A stretch of DNA of 64,000 nucleotides from Asterias rubens (GCF_902459465.1 NC_047083.1:3902523-3966522), one strand, 5' to 3'; numbered from the stretch's first letter, positions 45,742 through 56,424 are shown. Translations and numbers: made by a program. Notes: a model not told the origin generated them from the letters alone.

Positions 45742-46483
45742 GATTCAATGCATGTTTAGTTCGCACATGCGATTGCAGTACAAACTCATGTACAGCACTC
45801 TCGATGTTTCTACACACTAATGCAACCTACTCCTCCTAGTTTACGGGTTCTCTACGACTATGAAGGGGCTCAATTTTAAGACCCGGTCAGCGCTTCTGTC
45901 AACGGTATGCTTCCCTGCGACGCAATGGTCCTCTGAATATGGTCCCCTGGCCCTCCGTCCCGTACGTACCGCACAATGAATCCACTCACACATCAGACGT
46001 TTCTTATTTTTTGCAAGTACCTGGGTTTTTCCATTCTAACAAAAAAATGCATTATAATAACCTTCCGCGGTTGCATGAACTTGGGGATTCCCCTATTCCG
46101 TAATGTCCCATAAATAACTTCAGTGTGTTATACTTCCTTAATATCTTTCGAGGCAAACAGTAACGCCCAGATGTGTGGTGTTGTAATAACAATGAATTGA
46201 AAGTAGTAATTTGTCGAGCTTGTTTTCATAACATGATCCAATTTTGTTGATATCGCAGTTTTCTTTGTGCCGGGACGGCATACGCATTCTTTAATATTAA
46301 TACCAGGGTATTCCCAACGACGTGCAATCGCGGTACAGTACATTATTTTGCAACGTGTAGTTGGTGCTCCTGCTATGATGATACGGTGAGAGCATGAAAC
46401 CAACTACTCGTCACAAACAATATTGTGACTAATGCGTATTGCAACCTTGTGTGTGAAACATTACAGTTGTGCACATTATTTCC
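45742..46483. other. 5' flank of the TNFR-like gene; no other gene supported
   Basis: GC-richer and repeat-free near 45800-46000. The frame at 46403-46128 (minus) has several cysteines but no recognised family or splice context. No TATA box in a convincing position. Confidence 0.4.
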
Positions 46484-46836
46484 TTAAAGCCATTGGACCC
46501 TTTCGGTAAACAGTATTGTCCAAGGCCCACACTTCGTGTATCACAACTTCTATATCAAATAACAAACCTGTGAAAATTTGGGCTTAATCGGTCATCGGAG
46601 TCGGGAGAAAATAACGGGAAAACCCACCCTTGTATCCGCGCGTTTCGCCGTGTCATGACATGTGTTTAAAATAAATCTGTAATTCTCGTTAACGAGAATT
46701 GATATTGTTTTACTGTTTTTCAAAAAGTAAAGCATTTCATGGAATAATATTTCAAGAGAAGTATTTCACCACTACCTTTTGTAAACCCTGTAAGTTATTC
46801 GTAAATCTGTGAACTTTTTTCTTTTTTTGGCTTTAA
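46484..46836. repeat. family C MITE
   Basis: TTAAAGCCATTGGACCCTTT to TTTTTTGGCTTTAA. Shares its right TTAA with the next element. Confidence 0.85.
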
Positions 46837-47482
46837 AGACACTGGGAACTATTGGTAATTGTCAAAGTCCAGTCTTCTCACTTGGTGTATCCAAACGTAT
46901 GCATAAAATAACAAACCTGTGAAAATTTTAGTTCAATTGGTCATCGATGTTGCGAGAGAATAATGGAAAAACGCCCTTGTTGCACAAGTTGTGTGCTTTC
47001 ATATGCTTGATTTCGAGACCTCAAAATCAAATTCTGAGGTCTCGAAATAAAATTCAAATATTTTAGTGAGACATTACCTCTTTCTCAAACACTACGTTTC
47101 CTTCAGATGGAGCTGTTTCTCGCAATGTGTTATACCATGGTTATTCTATCAACAGCTCTCCATTACTAGTTACCATGTAAGGTTTTATGCTAATAATTAT
47201 TTTGAGTAAATAATAATTGCGGCATAAAAACTGACTTGGTAACGAGCAATGAGGAGCTGTTGATAGTGAACAACATTTTGAGAAACGTCTCGTTCTGATG
47301 ATGTAACGACGTAGTTTTTAGGAAAGAGGTAATTTCCCACCACTCAAATAATAAAATACTTCATGAGGCCTATTCTCTTGCAAATTCGATGACTAGTTGA
47401 GTCCAGATTTTCACAGGTTTGTAATTTTATGCATAGGCCTATGTTGGGATACACCAAGTGAGAATACTTGGTCTTTGACGAC
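46833..47482. repeat. chimeric family A and B elements
   Basis: A full left arm and most of a right arm of A (46833-47215) run straight into a second A/B unit starting at AAAAACTGACTTGGTAAC, which lasts to 47482. Confidence 0.7.
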
Positions 47483-47486
47483 GTCC

Positions 47487-47600
47487 AGCCGTCAATTTCA
47501 CCAAACTCTTCCTACATGTAGAATTAACCTTAGGACTTAGGACGTAAGTGCATCCGAAGACGTAGGATGCAAAACCCGTTATATTTGGGACGTCCAAAGT
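47487..47600. repeat. family E element, partial
   Basis: CCAGCCGTCAATTTCACCAA, CTTAGGACTTAGGACG. It again sits at the end of a family A/B unit. Confidence 0.6.
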
Positions 47601-47825
47601 ATAGCTGTGTCTTGCTCAGGGATACAGTTTTTACTAAATGGTGGAGTACCGGTTACGTTTGAATGTGCATTTAATTTTCATTTAAGGCCTCTGAGATTCT
47701 GACGAATCAGAGTGTTCCGTCCGCCTTTTAATATTAATAGACTAATTCGCCATAATTTGTATGGTGTGTACAAACCGTTGACAGTGGTCCTAAAGTATGT
47801 GATCGTAGGCCAATAACGTACGCTA

Positions 47826-47985
47826 ATTTGCAAGAGGGCGCTATTTCAGGCAATAATGTGTTTGTATATCACAGACACGGAACCAAGTCTAACCCAAAGC
47901 TAGACTTGGTTCAAAGTCTGTGATTGTGTTTTTTAGGCCGTCTAATAGCCGTTACATTATTGGTTGAAATAGCGCCCTCTTGTGG
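47826..47985. repeat. family M inverted-repeat element
   Basis: GAGGGCGCTATTTCAGGCAA at the left, TTGAAATAGCGCCCTCTTG at the right, and a central hairpin AACCAAGTCTAACCCAAAGC with CTAGACTTGGTT. Confidence 0.75.
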
Positions 47986-47999
47986 ATAAACCTCCGTCA

Positions 48000-48335
48000 T
48001 GGCCTACGATGAGATTGCGACTGGATGGATAGCAAATCTGCTGCGGGGGAATTCTGCGTGGCTGATGAAAATAACCGCAGTCTCAGACTTAAAATCAAGT
48101 CTAACCCAAAGCGGGAAGCTTGTTTTAAGAGCCTAGGGACATTTATAAAATGGCCGACCGTGTTATTGGACGAGGTAAAAAGAAAACCACGCAATTTCAA
48201 GGCATATTTATTTTGTGTAGATCATTGTATTCTACTTTTACAACATCTTTCCAACCATATGCATTTTATAACAAAAGTTACAAAACGCTTTTAAAAGACC
48301 AACTCGACCGATCCAAGGCAACGTGTTCCTTTAAT
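48000..48335. repeat. dispersed repeat related to 25.9-26.3 kb
   Basis: GGTAAAAAGAAAACCACGCA and CCGATCCAAGGCAACGTGTT recur at 26270 and 29990. The open frame here is not supported as a gene. Confidence 0.45.
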
Positions 48336-48364
48336 GTATGTCATTTTCTTAATCTTAGTTGAAA

Positions 48365-48515
48365 ATTGTTTATTTCTCAGAAACTACGTCCCTTCAGAGG
48401 GAGCCGTTTTTCACAATGTTCTATACTACCAACCTCTCCACATTACTCGTTACCAAGTAAGGTTTTATGCTGATAATTATTTTGAGTAACTACCAATAGT
48501 GTCCACTGCCTTTAA
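48365..48515. repeat. family A MITE, right half
   Basis: ACGTCCCTTCAGAGGGAGCC to GTGTCCACTGCCTTTAA. Confidence 0.8.
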
Positions 48516-49061
48516 ATGCCGTTTGTTAAAACCCAATTTAAAAGTCAAAATGTCTTATCATGAAGTCTTATCAACAGAAAATCCATAAATAAGAAAATAA
48601 TTCATAAATAAGAGTAAAATCCAGAAATAAAAATCCATAATAAGAAAACAATACATTGAAGGTCAAACCATAAGAGCTATATATATCACAAAGTTTGAAC
48701 TACAAATTATTGACTTTCAAACAATTAGTAAAGGGCGTTTCCGTGAAGTACATCGGACACCGTGGTGTTTTGGACGAAGGGGGTTCTATATCCAAACATG
48801 TGCACGGATTGATAATCTTTTGATAAAATAACTTTAGTGACTATACCTTATATACCTCTATCCACAATAACACTCCTTTTATGTATATCACTGTAAAGTG
48901 TCTAAAATCTACGTAGAGACCGTGGAGCTGCCCTTATACTTTATAAAATGTTATGTTACTATTACATAGTGAAATAAAAAAATAAAAATAATGTTTTGTG
49001 TACCTCAGTTGATAGTGTGATTTTAAATAAATATAGAAACACATTATAGGATGGTTGCAGT
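48516..49061. other. probable 3' UTR and flank of the ApoL-like gene
   Basis: Downstream of the TAG on the minus strand. Short repeats of CCATAAATAAGAAAA lie at 48580-48650. No clear AATAAA was found close by. Confidence 0.35.
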
Positions 49062-49730
49062 CTACGGAGTTTTGGTCTCCATGAAAAATTTCAGTTGTCG
49101 GCATTTCATTTCAGAGATGTTGAGTTGTATTTCCTTCTCCGTGGGGCAGGCCACTTCTTCAACGATGCCATAGATCCCTTGCGCGACCTGCGGAACTGTC
49201 TTCTCCTGCAAGTACTTTGCAGATGATATAATCATGAACAAATCAATCGGGGTCGTAACTACGCTTAGCACGACGCCGGCGATTGCAACGCCCTTCCCCG
49301 CCGCAGTCGCCGCCTTAAAAGCACTCTGCCCAACTCCCCCCGCTGCTTCCACGGTCACTGAACTCACTTCCACCATATCAGCCACTGAGTTGACGACGTT
49401 GAGAATTTTTTTACCGCCTCCGATGACTCCGCTTGAGACTCGCAAAGTAGTGACAAGATTTCGTGATGAGATGTCAACGACCTCTATAGCTTCCACCAAA
49501 AGTTTACAGGAGTTGTTGTCTTGCAGCAGAATCTGCTTGGCCTTCTTGGTGGTCAACCTTGAGGAGATCATCTTGGTCATGACTTCATCTATTGCAGCTA
49601 GCCCACCGACAGCACCGACTGTCACCCCCGCGGCCAGTAGTCCGATGGAGGCCCCCAAAGTGAAGAACGAGGCAGCGAATCCAACGATCGCCAAACCAGA
49701 TCCAAGTATCGCCGCTGCTCCTCCAGATAT
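49062..49730 (-). CDS. exon 4 of ApoL-like gene (hydrophobic core and stop)
   Basis: 669 bases, residues 103-324 and TAG. The acceptor TTATCCCCTTCCTGTCTAG is strong. It carries both hydrophobic segments and the Lys/Asp-rich link between them. It is clearly more GC-rich than its flanks, as expected for coding DNA in this window. The opposite strand also stays open, but that is a shadow. Confidence 0.82.
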   Translation of the reverse strand: MSGGAAAILGSGLAIVGFAASFFTLGASIGLLAAGVTVGAVGGLAAIDEVMTKMISSRLTTKKAKQILLQDNNSCKLLVEAIEVVDISSRNLVTTLRVSSGVIGGGKKILNVVNSVADMVEVSSVTVEAAGGVGQSAFKAATAAGKGVAIAGVVLSVVTTPIDLFMIISSAKYLQEKTVPQVAQGIYGIVEEVACPTEKEIQLNISEMKCRQLKFFMETKTP

Positions 49731-52700
49731 CTAGACAGGAAGGGGATAATGATAATATTATTAGCTGTTCCGACCTACCGTCGGAACAGGTGTTGTTTTC
49801 GTCGAGATTTTTATTATTAGCTGTTCCGACCTACCGTCGGAACAGGTGTTGTTTTCGTCGAGATTTTTATTATTTTTATTAGCTGTTCCGACCTACCGTC
49901 GGAACAGGTATTGTTTTCGTCGAGATTTTTATTATTTTTATTAGCTGTTCCGATCCAGTCGGAACAGGTATTGTTTTCGTCGAGATTTTTATTATTTTTA
50001 TTATTATTATTAGCTGTTCCGATCCAGTCGGAACAGCTATTGTTTTCGTCGAGATTTTTATTATTTTTATTAGCTGTTCCGATCCAGTCGGAACAGCTAT
50101 TGTTTTCGTCGAGATTTTTATTATTTTTATTATTATTATTATTAGCTGTTCCGACCTACCGTCGGAACAGGTGTTGTTTTCGTCGAGATTTTTATTATTT
50201 TTATTATTATTATTATTCTTTGTTTCCGCCTAAAACCCCATAGCGTTTGTACAGCGTTTTTGTTCAGGCCCAGTCTCCTAAAGTATGAGGATAAAAGAGT
50301 TAAATCATATATCAAATTGAAGCTTAGAACATAAGCTTTACTCTAACAAAAAAGTGTTAAAATTCTTAATTAATTAACCACGTGGTCTTCATTTGAATTT
50401 TTAATTTGTAAACTTGATGCAGTCACTTTCATGTTATTGTGAAACATTCTCTTTGGTAATACAACACAGTATGTACCTCAATAAATCGTTGACTTCTTGA
50501 GAGGAGTCTATACTATTTTGTTTCCTACCCACCAGAAGTGGCACCATATCTCAAGAACTACACAACCGATTTTCTAACTTTTTTTCAGTTACAGACTCCT
50601 TGGGCCTTAGAGATTAGCCTTAGGTTACCGTGACCCCATGAAGTGGCACCGTAACTCAAGACACTGTACAGTATTTTTCAAACTTTTTTTCAGTTATAGA
50701 CTCCTTGGTAATTTTAACACATAATCAAAGCAAAAGAACACGGCACAGCTTTGTGTTTGTTCACAAACACCTAATGTCTAATTAATACTTGGTTCTTTTA
50801 TTGTACTTTTTCATCCTAAAGGGTGTACCAAAGTAACTACTTGGAGATAACAGGTGTGAGTTTTCAGATGGAAAGGATGTTACAGTAATGGTCAGGAAGG
50901 ATCGCAGTCACCCCAAGCGAGAGCAAGTACTTGGGTCTCGGGTCATGACTCATTGTAATTAAGTCCACTGTTTGGAAAAGAAAATACATGGAGATAACAG
51001 GTGGTAGTTGTCAGATGGAGAAGATGTTACAGTAATGGTCATGAAGGATCTCAATCACCCAAAGACAGAGTGTGTTACAGTGATGTACTTGTACTTGGGT
51101 CATTAAACTTAATGTAATTAAGTCCACTGTTTAGAAAATAAAATACATGGAGATAACAGGTGTGAGTTGTCAGATGGAGAAGATGTTACAGTAATGGTCA
51201 TGAAGGATCTCAATCAACCAAAGACAGGGTGTGTTACATTGAAGTACTTGGGTCATGACTTAATGTAATTAAGTACACTGTTTGGAAAAGAAACTACATG
51301 GAGATAACAGGTGTAAGTAAGGTGTCAGATGAAAAGGATGTGTCTTTTTTGTCTTTCTTTAATGGACCTCGTGATGTTCAGGAAGGATCTAGCAAATCAC
51401 CCAAAAAAGAGAGGACCCCGTTATACGAAGTGGCAGCTACAGCTACGGCTGTGCAGCTAGGGGCTACGACTGTTGCTAAGTGTGTTGCCAAGGACGTCCT
51501 ACATGTACAGCTACCGCAATGCATGATGGTATGCAGAAATATAGCCATAGCCATAGCTCATAGCCGCTAACTTGGACAGGGCCTTACATGTATATGGTGC
51601 GTTCGTTTAGCTTCCCTGTGTCAACCCCGCGGTGCTCACTCGGGTGATCCCCTGACAAGCGCTTATCGAACGATCAGTCACCCTCTTGTGGTGACGTCAT
51701 CCTCTTGTGGTGACGTCATGCACCTGGGGCCAGCCCCAAGTGACCCACTCCACAAGCACGGTACTCGGGGCTCACCCGGGTGAGCCCTTGGAATGACATA
51801 AAAGCTATTCGAACGTACCGGGGCAGACCGGGGTTGACCCAGGGAAGCTAATCGAACGCACCCAATGTGAGAAATGTCTATTGTTGACCGTACCTTTGCA
51901 AATTGTGCATTGCAATGATGAGTGGTCAGCTCATTCGCAAGACTCTCCAATAGCTGGATCGTCTCTCGCCGGCTCCTTACATACTCCAGAGCCGCTTCCT
52001 CCAACAATGCATAGTGCTCAAATAGCCTCTTTTTCACCTCTTTCTCTATAGATCAATCAATCAATCAATCAACATTTATTTCCATACAAACACAATATAC
52101 AAATACAAACAATAGGATTTAACAAGACTGAAAACTGTATGGAGGCGTGGCCCATTAAAGCAAAGCAAAGCTTGTAAGCTGGGATGCCTTTATAAAACAA
52201 AGGAAGGATACAGTTAATCATAATAATACTAGTAATAATAAAAAGCAAGATTTATAGACCATGTGACCTGTGACATCACATGTTTACAAAAGAGCCACAG
52301 AGCCTTTGCTTCCTGCTGGCACGATTTTTACACAGCCTAATGGAAGAAATCATAAATTATATTTTATGGAGATTGCACTGTCAAATTCTTATCAACTTTT
52401 GATATGATGAAAGGGGTCACATCTCAAGATTTGTCCAGCTTTTACTATTATAACTCTTGGATTGATGTGGAAATTATGACATAAAATGTTAACTTTCCCA
52501 TAGGACCAGTGTAGTATCTTGCCTGCCAGAATACCCAAAGAATGTACAAGGTCAAACTTATTGTAAACAAAGTTCACATGGTGTATACAGCGCCCCACAT
52601 CAAACCAGCCACTGCGTGCTTTACAGTATAGGATCAAAAACATCAGTACTAAACCAACAATAATATAGCAAACAGTTGTATAATGATAAGAATACAAGTT

Positions 52701-55315
52701 AAAAAAGAACATTACATAATAGGAGACTTTCCAACGCTAGGTGGCAGCAGACATACCGGGTAAATTTCCATTGTTTACGTAGTTCTGAACATGCGCATAA
52801 TTCTGAGAACAATGGACTTGCCCAGTAAGTCTGCTGCCCTCTATCGTCCCAGAAAGTCTCCCATTGGTAAGTTGTCTAAGATCACAGATTTACATAAAAC
52901 TTACGCGGTCTAATGATGATGAAACATCCCTTGAAAAATTTCTGTCTGAAACGTCAGACACTTGATGAGGAATAAATAAAACTAATTTCATGTTTGGGGT
53001 TTATCTCTCAGTTAGCGTTTTGTTCATTATCATTCATTTATCCAGGAGTGTGCTAAACCACTCAGCCACAACACACCCTGTATCAAGGCCCAGGATACAA
53101 ACCTACACTCTGCTGATCAGAAACACCAGAGCTTGAGTCCAGCGCACATAACCGCAATGCCATGATCAGAAACACCAGAGCTTGAGTCCAGCGCACATAA
53201 CCGCAATGCCATGATCAGAAACACCAGAGCTTGAGTCCAGCGCACATAACCGCAATGCCATGATCAGAAACACCAGAGCTTGAGTCCAGCGCACACAACC
53301 GCAATGCCATGATCAGAAACACCAGAGCTTGAGTCCAGCGCACACAACCGCAATGCCATGATCAGAAACACCAGAGCTTGAGTCCAGCGCACACAACCGC
53401 AATGCCATGATCAGAAACACCAGAGCTTGAGTCCAGCGCACAGAACCGCAATGCCATGATCAGAAACACCAGAGCTTGAGTCCAGCGCACACAACCGCAA
53501 TGCCATGATCAGAAACACCAGAGCTTGAGTCCAGCGCACACAACCGCAATGCCATGATCAGAAACACCAGAGCTTGAGTCCAGCGCACATAACCGCAATG
53601 CCATGATCAGAAACACCAGAGCTTGAGTCCAGCGCACATAACCGCAATGCCATGATCAGAAACACCAGAGCTTGAGTCCAGCGCACACAACCGCAATGCC
53701 ATGATCAGAAACACCAGAGCTTGAGTCCAGCGCACATAACCGCAATGCCATGATCAGAAACACCAGAGCTTGAGTCCAGCGCACACAACCGCAATGCCAT
53801 GATCAGAAACACCAGAGCTTGAGTCCAGCGCACACAACCGCAATGCCATGATCAGAAACACCAGAGCTTGAGTCCAGCGCACATAACCGCAATGCCATGA
53901 TCAGAAACACCAGAGCTTGAGTCCAGCGCACATATGACCAAGACCCACTAGGGCCACTTGCCTCTTTTCTTACCTCTTCTCTTACATACGTACCTTCATC
54001 TTTAAGAAGAATCAAAGAGTCGCCTTCTTCGTTTAGAGAGTAAGCGTCGCTTTCCAGTCCATCTGGAGTTTGAACAAGTGGTTCCTCAACTTGAAAGAAC
54101 AAAACAAACGTATTTGTGATGAGAATATTGTGAATAACGTACAATGTAATGTGTTGAAGTGTTGAGATAAAAGACAATTTGCAAGTAAAATGGTCAGGGT
54201 GCTCTTTTCAATTCTGAAAATCTCATTGTCAACCTATGAATGGTTTTGAAGTCAATCTGTTATTGTTGGAATGTAAAACTCCAAACTTGTGACTCTTATA
54301 CAAAATAATGTATCTCTCATACTATAGTATTTTTTGAAGCTTTGCATGCTGTGGATAAATAGGAAGTAACTATACATAGATATTAAACTATTATAATGGT
54401 ACGATGCGGGTATCTGTTTTTATCGGCGGGAGTATAATATTTCCAGATCCAGATCCAGAATTGGGACCGTAATAAGACTCCTCGATTCGTCCATTGCATG
54501 CAACGCGCAGTGCAGTGGCACTGACTATAACGTCCCTCAGTAACTTAACTTAACTTAAAGATGCTATGTCAGATTTTTGGTCGATTTGACCCAACAATTT
54601 TGATTTAAAATTCAACAGGTATTTTTTATTTTGAAGTTACAAGCTTTCATTTGAGCCATTGCTCGAAAAAGTCCGCCAATTATTAGTAATGAGTGAAATA
54701 AAGTGCTCAAAAATAGTTTTTGTCGGGATCCCGACAATTATATCACGTGACCAGTTCGTGTGTGTTTTAAAAGAAACGTTTTAAATTGTTGTCATGGTGG
54801 TTCCTGACCATTAAAAGTAAAAGTTAAACTTGTTTTCGTTAGAGCGGGTGATACTCTTTGAAATAACATTCACTCAAAAAAATCTAATTTTTAATGTTTG
54901 GGGCCAAACATCTGACATAGCATCTTTAACTATGCGTTTATAAAGCGCTTAACACTGTTTCAAAGAGCTGTACAGTCAATAAAAACATTAAAATGCATGC
55001 TTAAAAAACATGAGCGAAAATAGCAATATGTCTTTTTTTTTAATTACACAACAGTTAATAAAGTACAGCCGGGCTAACCATGCAGCATGCATTGGCCTTT
55101 GTATAGAATAAAATCACGGTCATTGTTTGCAGGTTCGATTCCACGGATCTGGTCCACCACGATGAACGACGATCAAGTTCAAAAAGGTGCGAACTTAAAC
55201 TGAGAAAATACTACATTGACCAAGTCACTACGGACGTATTAAATTAGAAAAACTTACCTGGAGTTGATTCATGACGTTCACTGTTTGTTTTTGTTGGCGT
55301 GTTTGCGTTACCCAT
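49062..55315 (-). CDS. apolipoprotein-L-like protein, four exons, 324 aa
   Basis: Model: exon 1 55315-55258, exon 2 54089-53994, exon 3 52045-51894, exon 4 49730-49062. Intron phases are 1, 1 and 0, and all joins keep one open frame. The protein starts MGNANT, which fits the G-x-x-x-S/T rule for N-myristoylation. Residues 21-60 are acidic. Residues 60-102 form a charged helix (EHYALLEEAALEYVRSRRET). Residues 103-148 are a long Gly/Ala-rich hydrophobic hairpin, 190-240 are amphipathic, and 250-272 are a second hydrophobic segment. This layout matches the ApoL domain, whose members insert in membranes, form channels and act in immunity and cell death. There is no signal peptide, so a cytosolic or lipid-anchored protein is likely. 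The function here is inferred from the family only. Other Gly/Ala-rich membrane-inserting proteins are the main alternative. Confidence 0.78.
49750..50720 (+). mobile_element. hairpin composite element, copy 1 (short)
   Basis: Seven units of about 60-72 bases, each with the stem TGTTCCGACCTACCGTCGGA (or the variant TGTTCCGATCCAGTCGGAAC) and TTTTCGTCGAGATTTTTATT. The tail follows with TGTTTCCGCCTAAAACCCCA, AACCACGTGGTCTTCATTTG, then GAAGTGGCACCATATCTCAA and CAGTTATAGACTCCTTGG. It lies in ApoL-like intron 3, about 20 bases from the exon 4 acceptor. It has no coding capacity; the class is unknown. Confidence 0.8.
50840..51320. repeat. tandem repeat, about 150-base unit, three to four copies
   Basis: TGGAGATAACAGGTGTGAGT, GATGTTACAGTAATGGTCAT, AATGTAATTAAGTCCACTGT recur at about 50840, 50988, 51147 and 51298. 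Copies 2 and 3 are closest. Confidence 0.85.
51420..51585. repeat. family K inverted-repeat element, diverged
   Basis: GTGGCAGCTACAGCTACGGC to ATAGCCATAGCCATAGC and GCTAACTTGGACAGGGCC. Compare 38940-39080. Confidence 0.7.
51596..51863. repeat. family G palindromic MITE, long form
   Basis: GGTGCGTTCGTTTAGCTTCC to AGGGAAGCTAATCGAACGCA, with an inner part CGGGGCTCACCCGGGTGAGC. It ends about 30 bases from the ApoL-like exon 3 donor. Confidence 0.8.
51894..52045 (-). CDS. exon 3 of ApoL-like gene
   Basis: 152 bases, phase 1 in and phase 0 out, coding a charged amphipathic helix with KKRLFEHYALLEEAALEYV. The donor is GCAAAG/GTACGG. The acceptor is weak in pyrimidines and consists of repeated TGAT units that end in CTATAG (see the LINE tail at 52051-52717). 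Confidence 0.72.
52051..52717 (-). mobile_element. LINE 3' end reaching into an ApoL-like acceptor
   Basis: On the minus strand the sequence ends GGAAATAAATGTTGATTGAT and repeats TTGA about five times, the tail style of CR1/L2-like LINEs. The body upstream (52717-52140) is AT-rich with one weak frame. The upstream limit is uncertain. Confidence 0.5.
52718..52866. repeat. family H inverted-repeat element
   Basis: ATAGGAGACTTTCCAACGCT to GTCCCAGAAAGTCTCCCATT, 150 bases, very close to the copy at 15200. Confidence 0.85.
53105..53935. repeat. 49-base minisatellite, about 17 units, in ApoL-like intron 2
   Basis: The unit is CATGATCAGAAACACCAGAG, CTTGAGTCCAGCGCACATAA, CCGCAATGC. Units are nearly identical and differ mainly at ACATAACC / ACACAACC / ACAGAACC. 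The array ends 58 bases from the exon 2 donor. The unit length is not a multiple of three, so no long frame results. Confidence 0.95.
53994..54089 (-). CDS. exon 2 of ApoL-like gene
   Basis: 96 bases, acidic (LNEEGDSLILLKDE). The acceptor TTTGTTTTGTTCTTTCAAG is strong. The preferred donor is GATGAAG/GTACGT at 53993. A second donor, GAAGAG/GTAAGA, lies about 20 bases further downstream in the transcript. The open frame then runs into the 49-base minisatellite. Confidence 0.7.
54555..54932. repeat. family L TTAA-bounded palindrome in ApoL-like intron 1
   Basis: TTAAAGATGCTATGTCAGAT to ATCTGACATAGCATCTTTAA, about 375 bases, with a centre of TTTTGTCGGGATCCCGACAA. Confidence 0.85.
55258..55315 (-). 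CDS. exon 1 of ApoL-like gene (myristoylation-type start)
   Basis: 58 bases coding MGNANTPTKTNSERHESTP plus one base. The donor ACTCCAG/GTAAGTTTT is near consensus. An in-frame TAA lies immediately before the ATG (TAACTATGGG, overlapping frame aside), and no upstream coding extension is evident. Confidence 0.72.
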
Positions 55316-55815
55316 AGTTATTAATGGCTGGTTTTGAATGAGAATATTAATCCAGTTGAAGATAGATGGACTTCATTAAATTTCCATTCGATCCCACGAC
55401 TCCTACATTTCACAACGGAACTAGAACAAGAGGACTATAGTACTATTGTGCATGTGTGTACCACAGTCTACCTGGTCCCGCAAGTCACGAATTTCCTTTG
55501 TATACCTCAAGTAGAGAATCCTCTAATCTGATTGGTTAGAAACAGCTATGCCCCCTTTTCTACCAAGATGACGTCATAGTGACTATGGGCGGGGTATAGT
55601 CAATTGACTATGCCCGTTATGAAAATAACGCAACTGTGATATGTATAATGTACGACTAGCGTTCCGTGTCACGGTTCGACCTTTCTTCGCAGACACCTTT
55701 AACCGTATAGTCAGAGTGTTGTCATGGTTTTGGCATCACCTTGGGCCTATAATTAAAACTATGCCCCTCATAGCAGTCAATAATTATATTCCATATTGTG
55801 ATTCATCTGCAGAGT
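55316..55815. other. 5' flank of the ApoL-like gene
   Basis: No promoter motif stands out. GACTATGGGCGGGGTATAGT and CAATTGACTATGCCCG form an inverted repeat at 55580-55617. Confidence 0.35.
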
Positions 55816-55817
55816 AT

Positions 55818-56258
55818 TAGTCAAAAGGGCTTCTGGAATTCGGTCATTTCCAGCCTTTTTTGAAAAGTCTCAACCAAAATAATGTACCAGTAAATTGAAA
55901 CGAAGAGCATATCTGTCGTTATGTATATAAAAAAATCGGTGCAACTCAAATTTTAAAAAGAGAAATTTGTACGTAAAAAATGGCATAAAAAACAGAGAAA
56001 ACAAGTCACAAAAACACGGCAAATTTTCCCGTTATGAATGTTGGCAACAGAACCCAATTAGTATGTATAGAGAGATTATTTCATATTCTACCTGGAAATG
56101 TTAAAAGCGAGACCGAATCGTACCTAGTCCAGTCAGGATACAGCGATTTCCACCGTTATTCCAAAACTCCCATTACGAAAAAAAGAACTATTAGACATTA
56201 CAATACTTTTCAGATAAGGCCGAAAAAGACTGAATTTCAGAGGCCCTTTTGGACTAAT
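55818..56258. repeat. weak inverted-repeat element
   Basis: GTCAAAAGGGCTTCTGGAAT at the left and TTTCAGAGGCCCTTTTGGAC at the right are diverged mirrors. The frame at 56034-56306 overlaps it and is not supported. Confidence 0.45.
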
Positions 56259-56424
56259 TATATACTCAAACCGAGGTCACGCACTGTAGAATATGCCGGA
56301 GTTTGAGTTTTGCATCTCGTCACATTTCACTGCCTGTAGGTGGTTTCGAATGTAAAGTAACCCCCCCCCCTCCCCCCTCCCCCCTCCGGTAGTAGACTTT
56401 CTGTCCTCTCTAAACAGTGTGTAT

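Noticed and set aside
47295..47330. Hammerhead ribozyme core CTGATGA
   Set aside because: No matching GAAAC segment and stems around it; it is part of a family A/B arm.
49234..49734. 166-residue open frame on the plus strand
   Set aside because: It is the antisense shadow of ApoL-like exon 4. The minus strand has splice sites, the stop and the family match.
49750..50220. Bacterial-type terminators or riboswitch from the hairpin plus T-rich units
   Set aside because: The stem followed by TTTTTATT resembles a terminator, but it is part of a repeated eukaryotic element in an intron.
51298..51570. 90-residue plus-strand frame
   Set aside because: It begins in a tandem repeat unit and ends in a family K MITE, inside an ApoL-like intron on the other strand.
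53803..54177. 124-residue minus-strand frame as a single-exon gene
   Set aside because: Only 54089-53994 is kept as an exon. The rest runs through an intron and the minisatellite.
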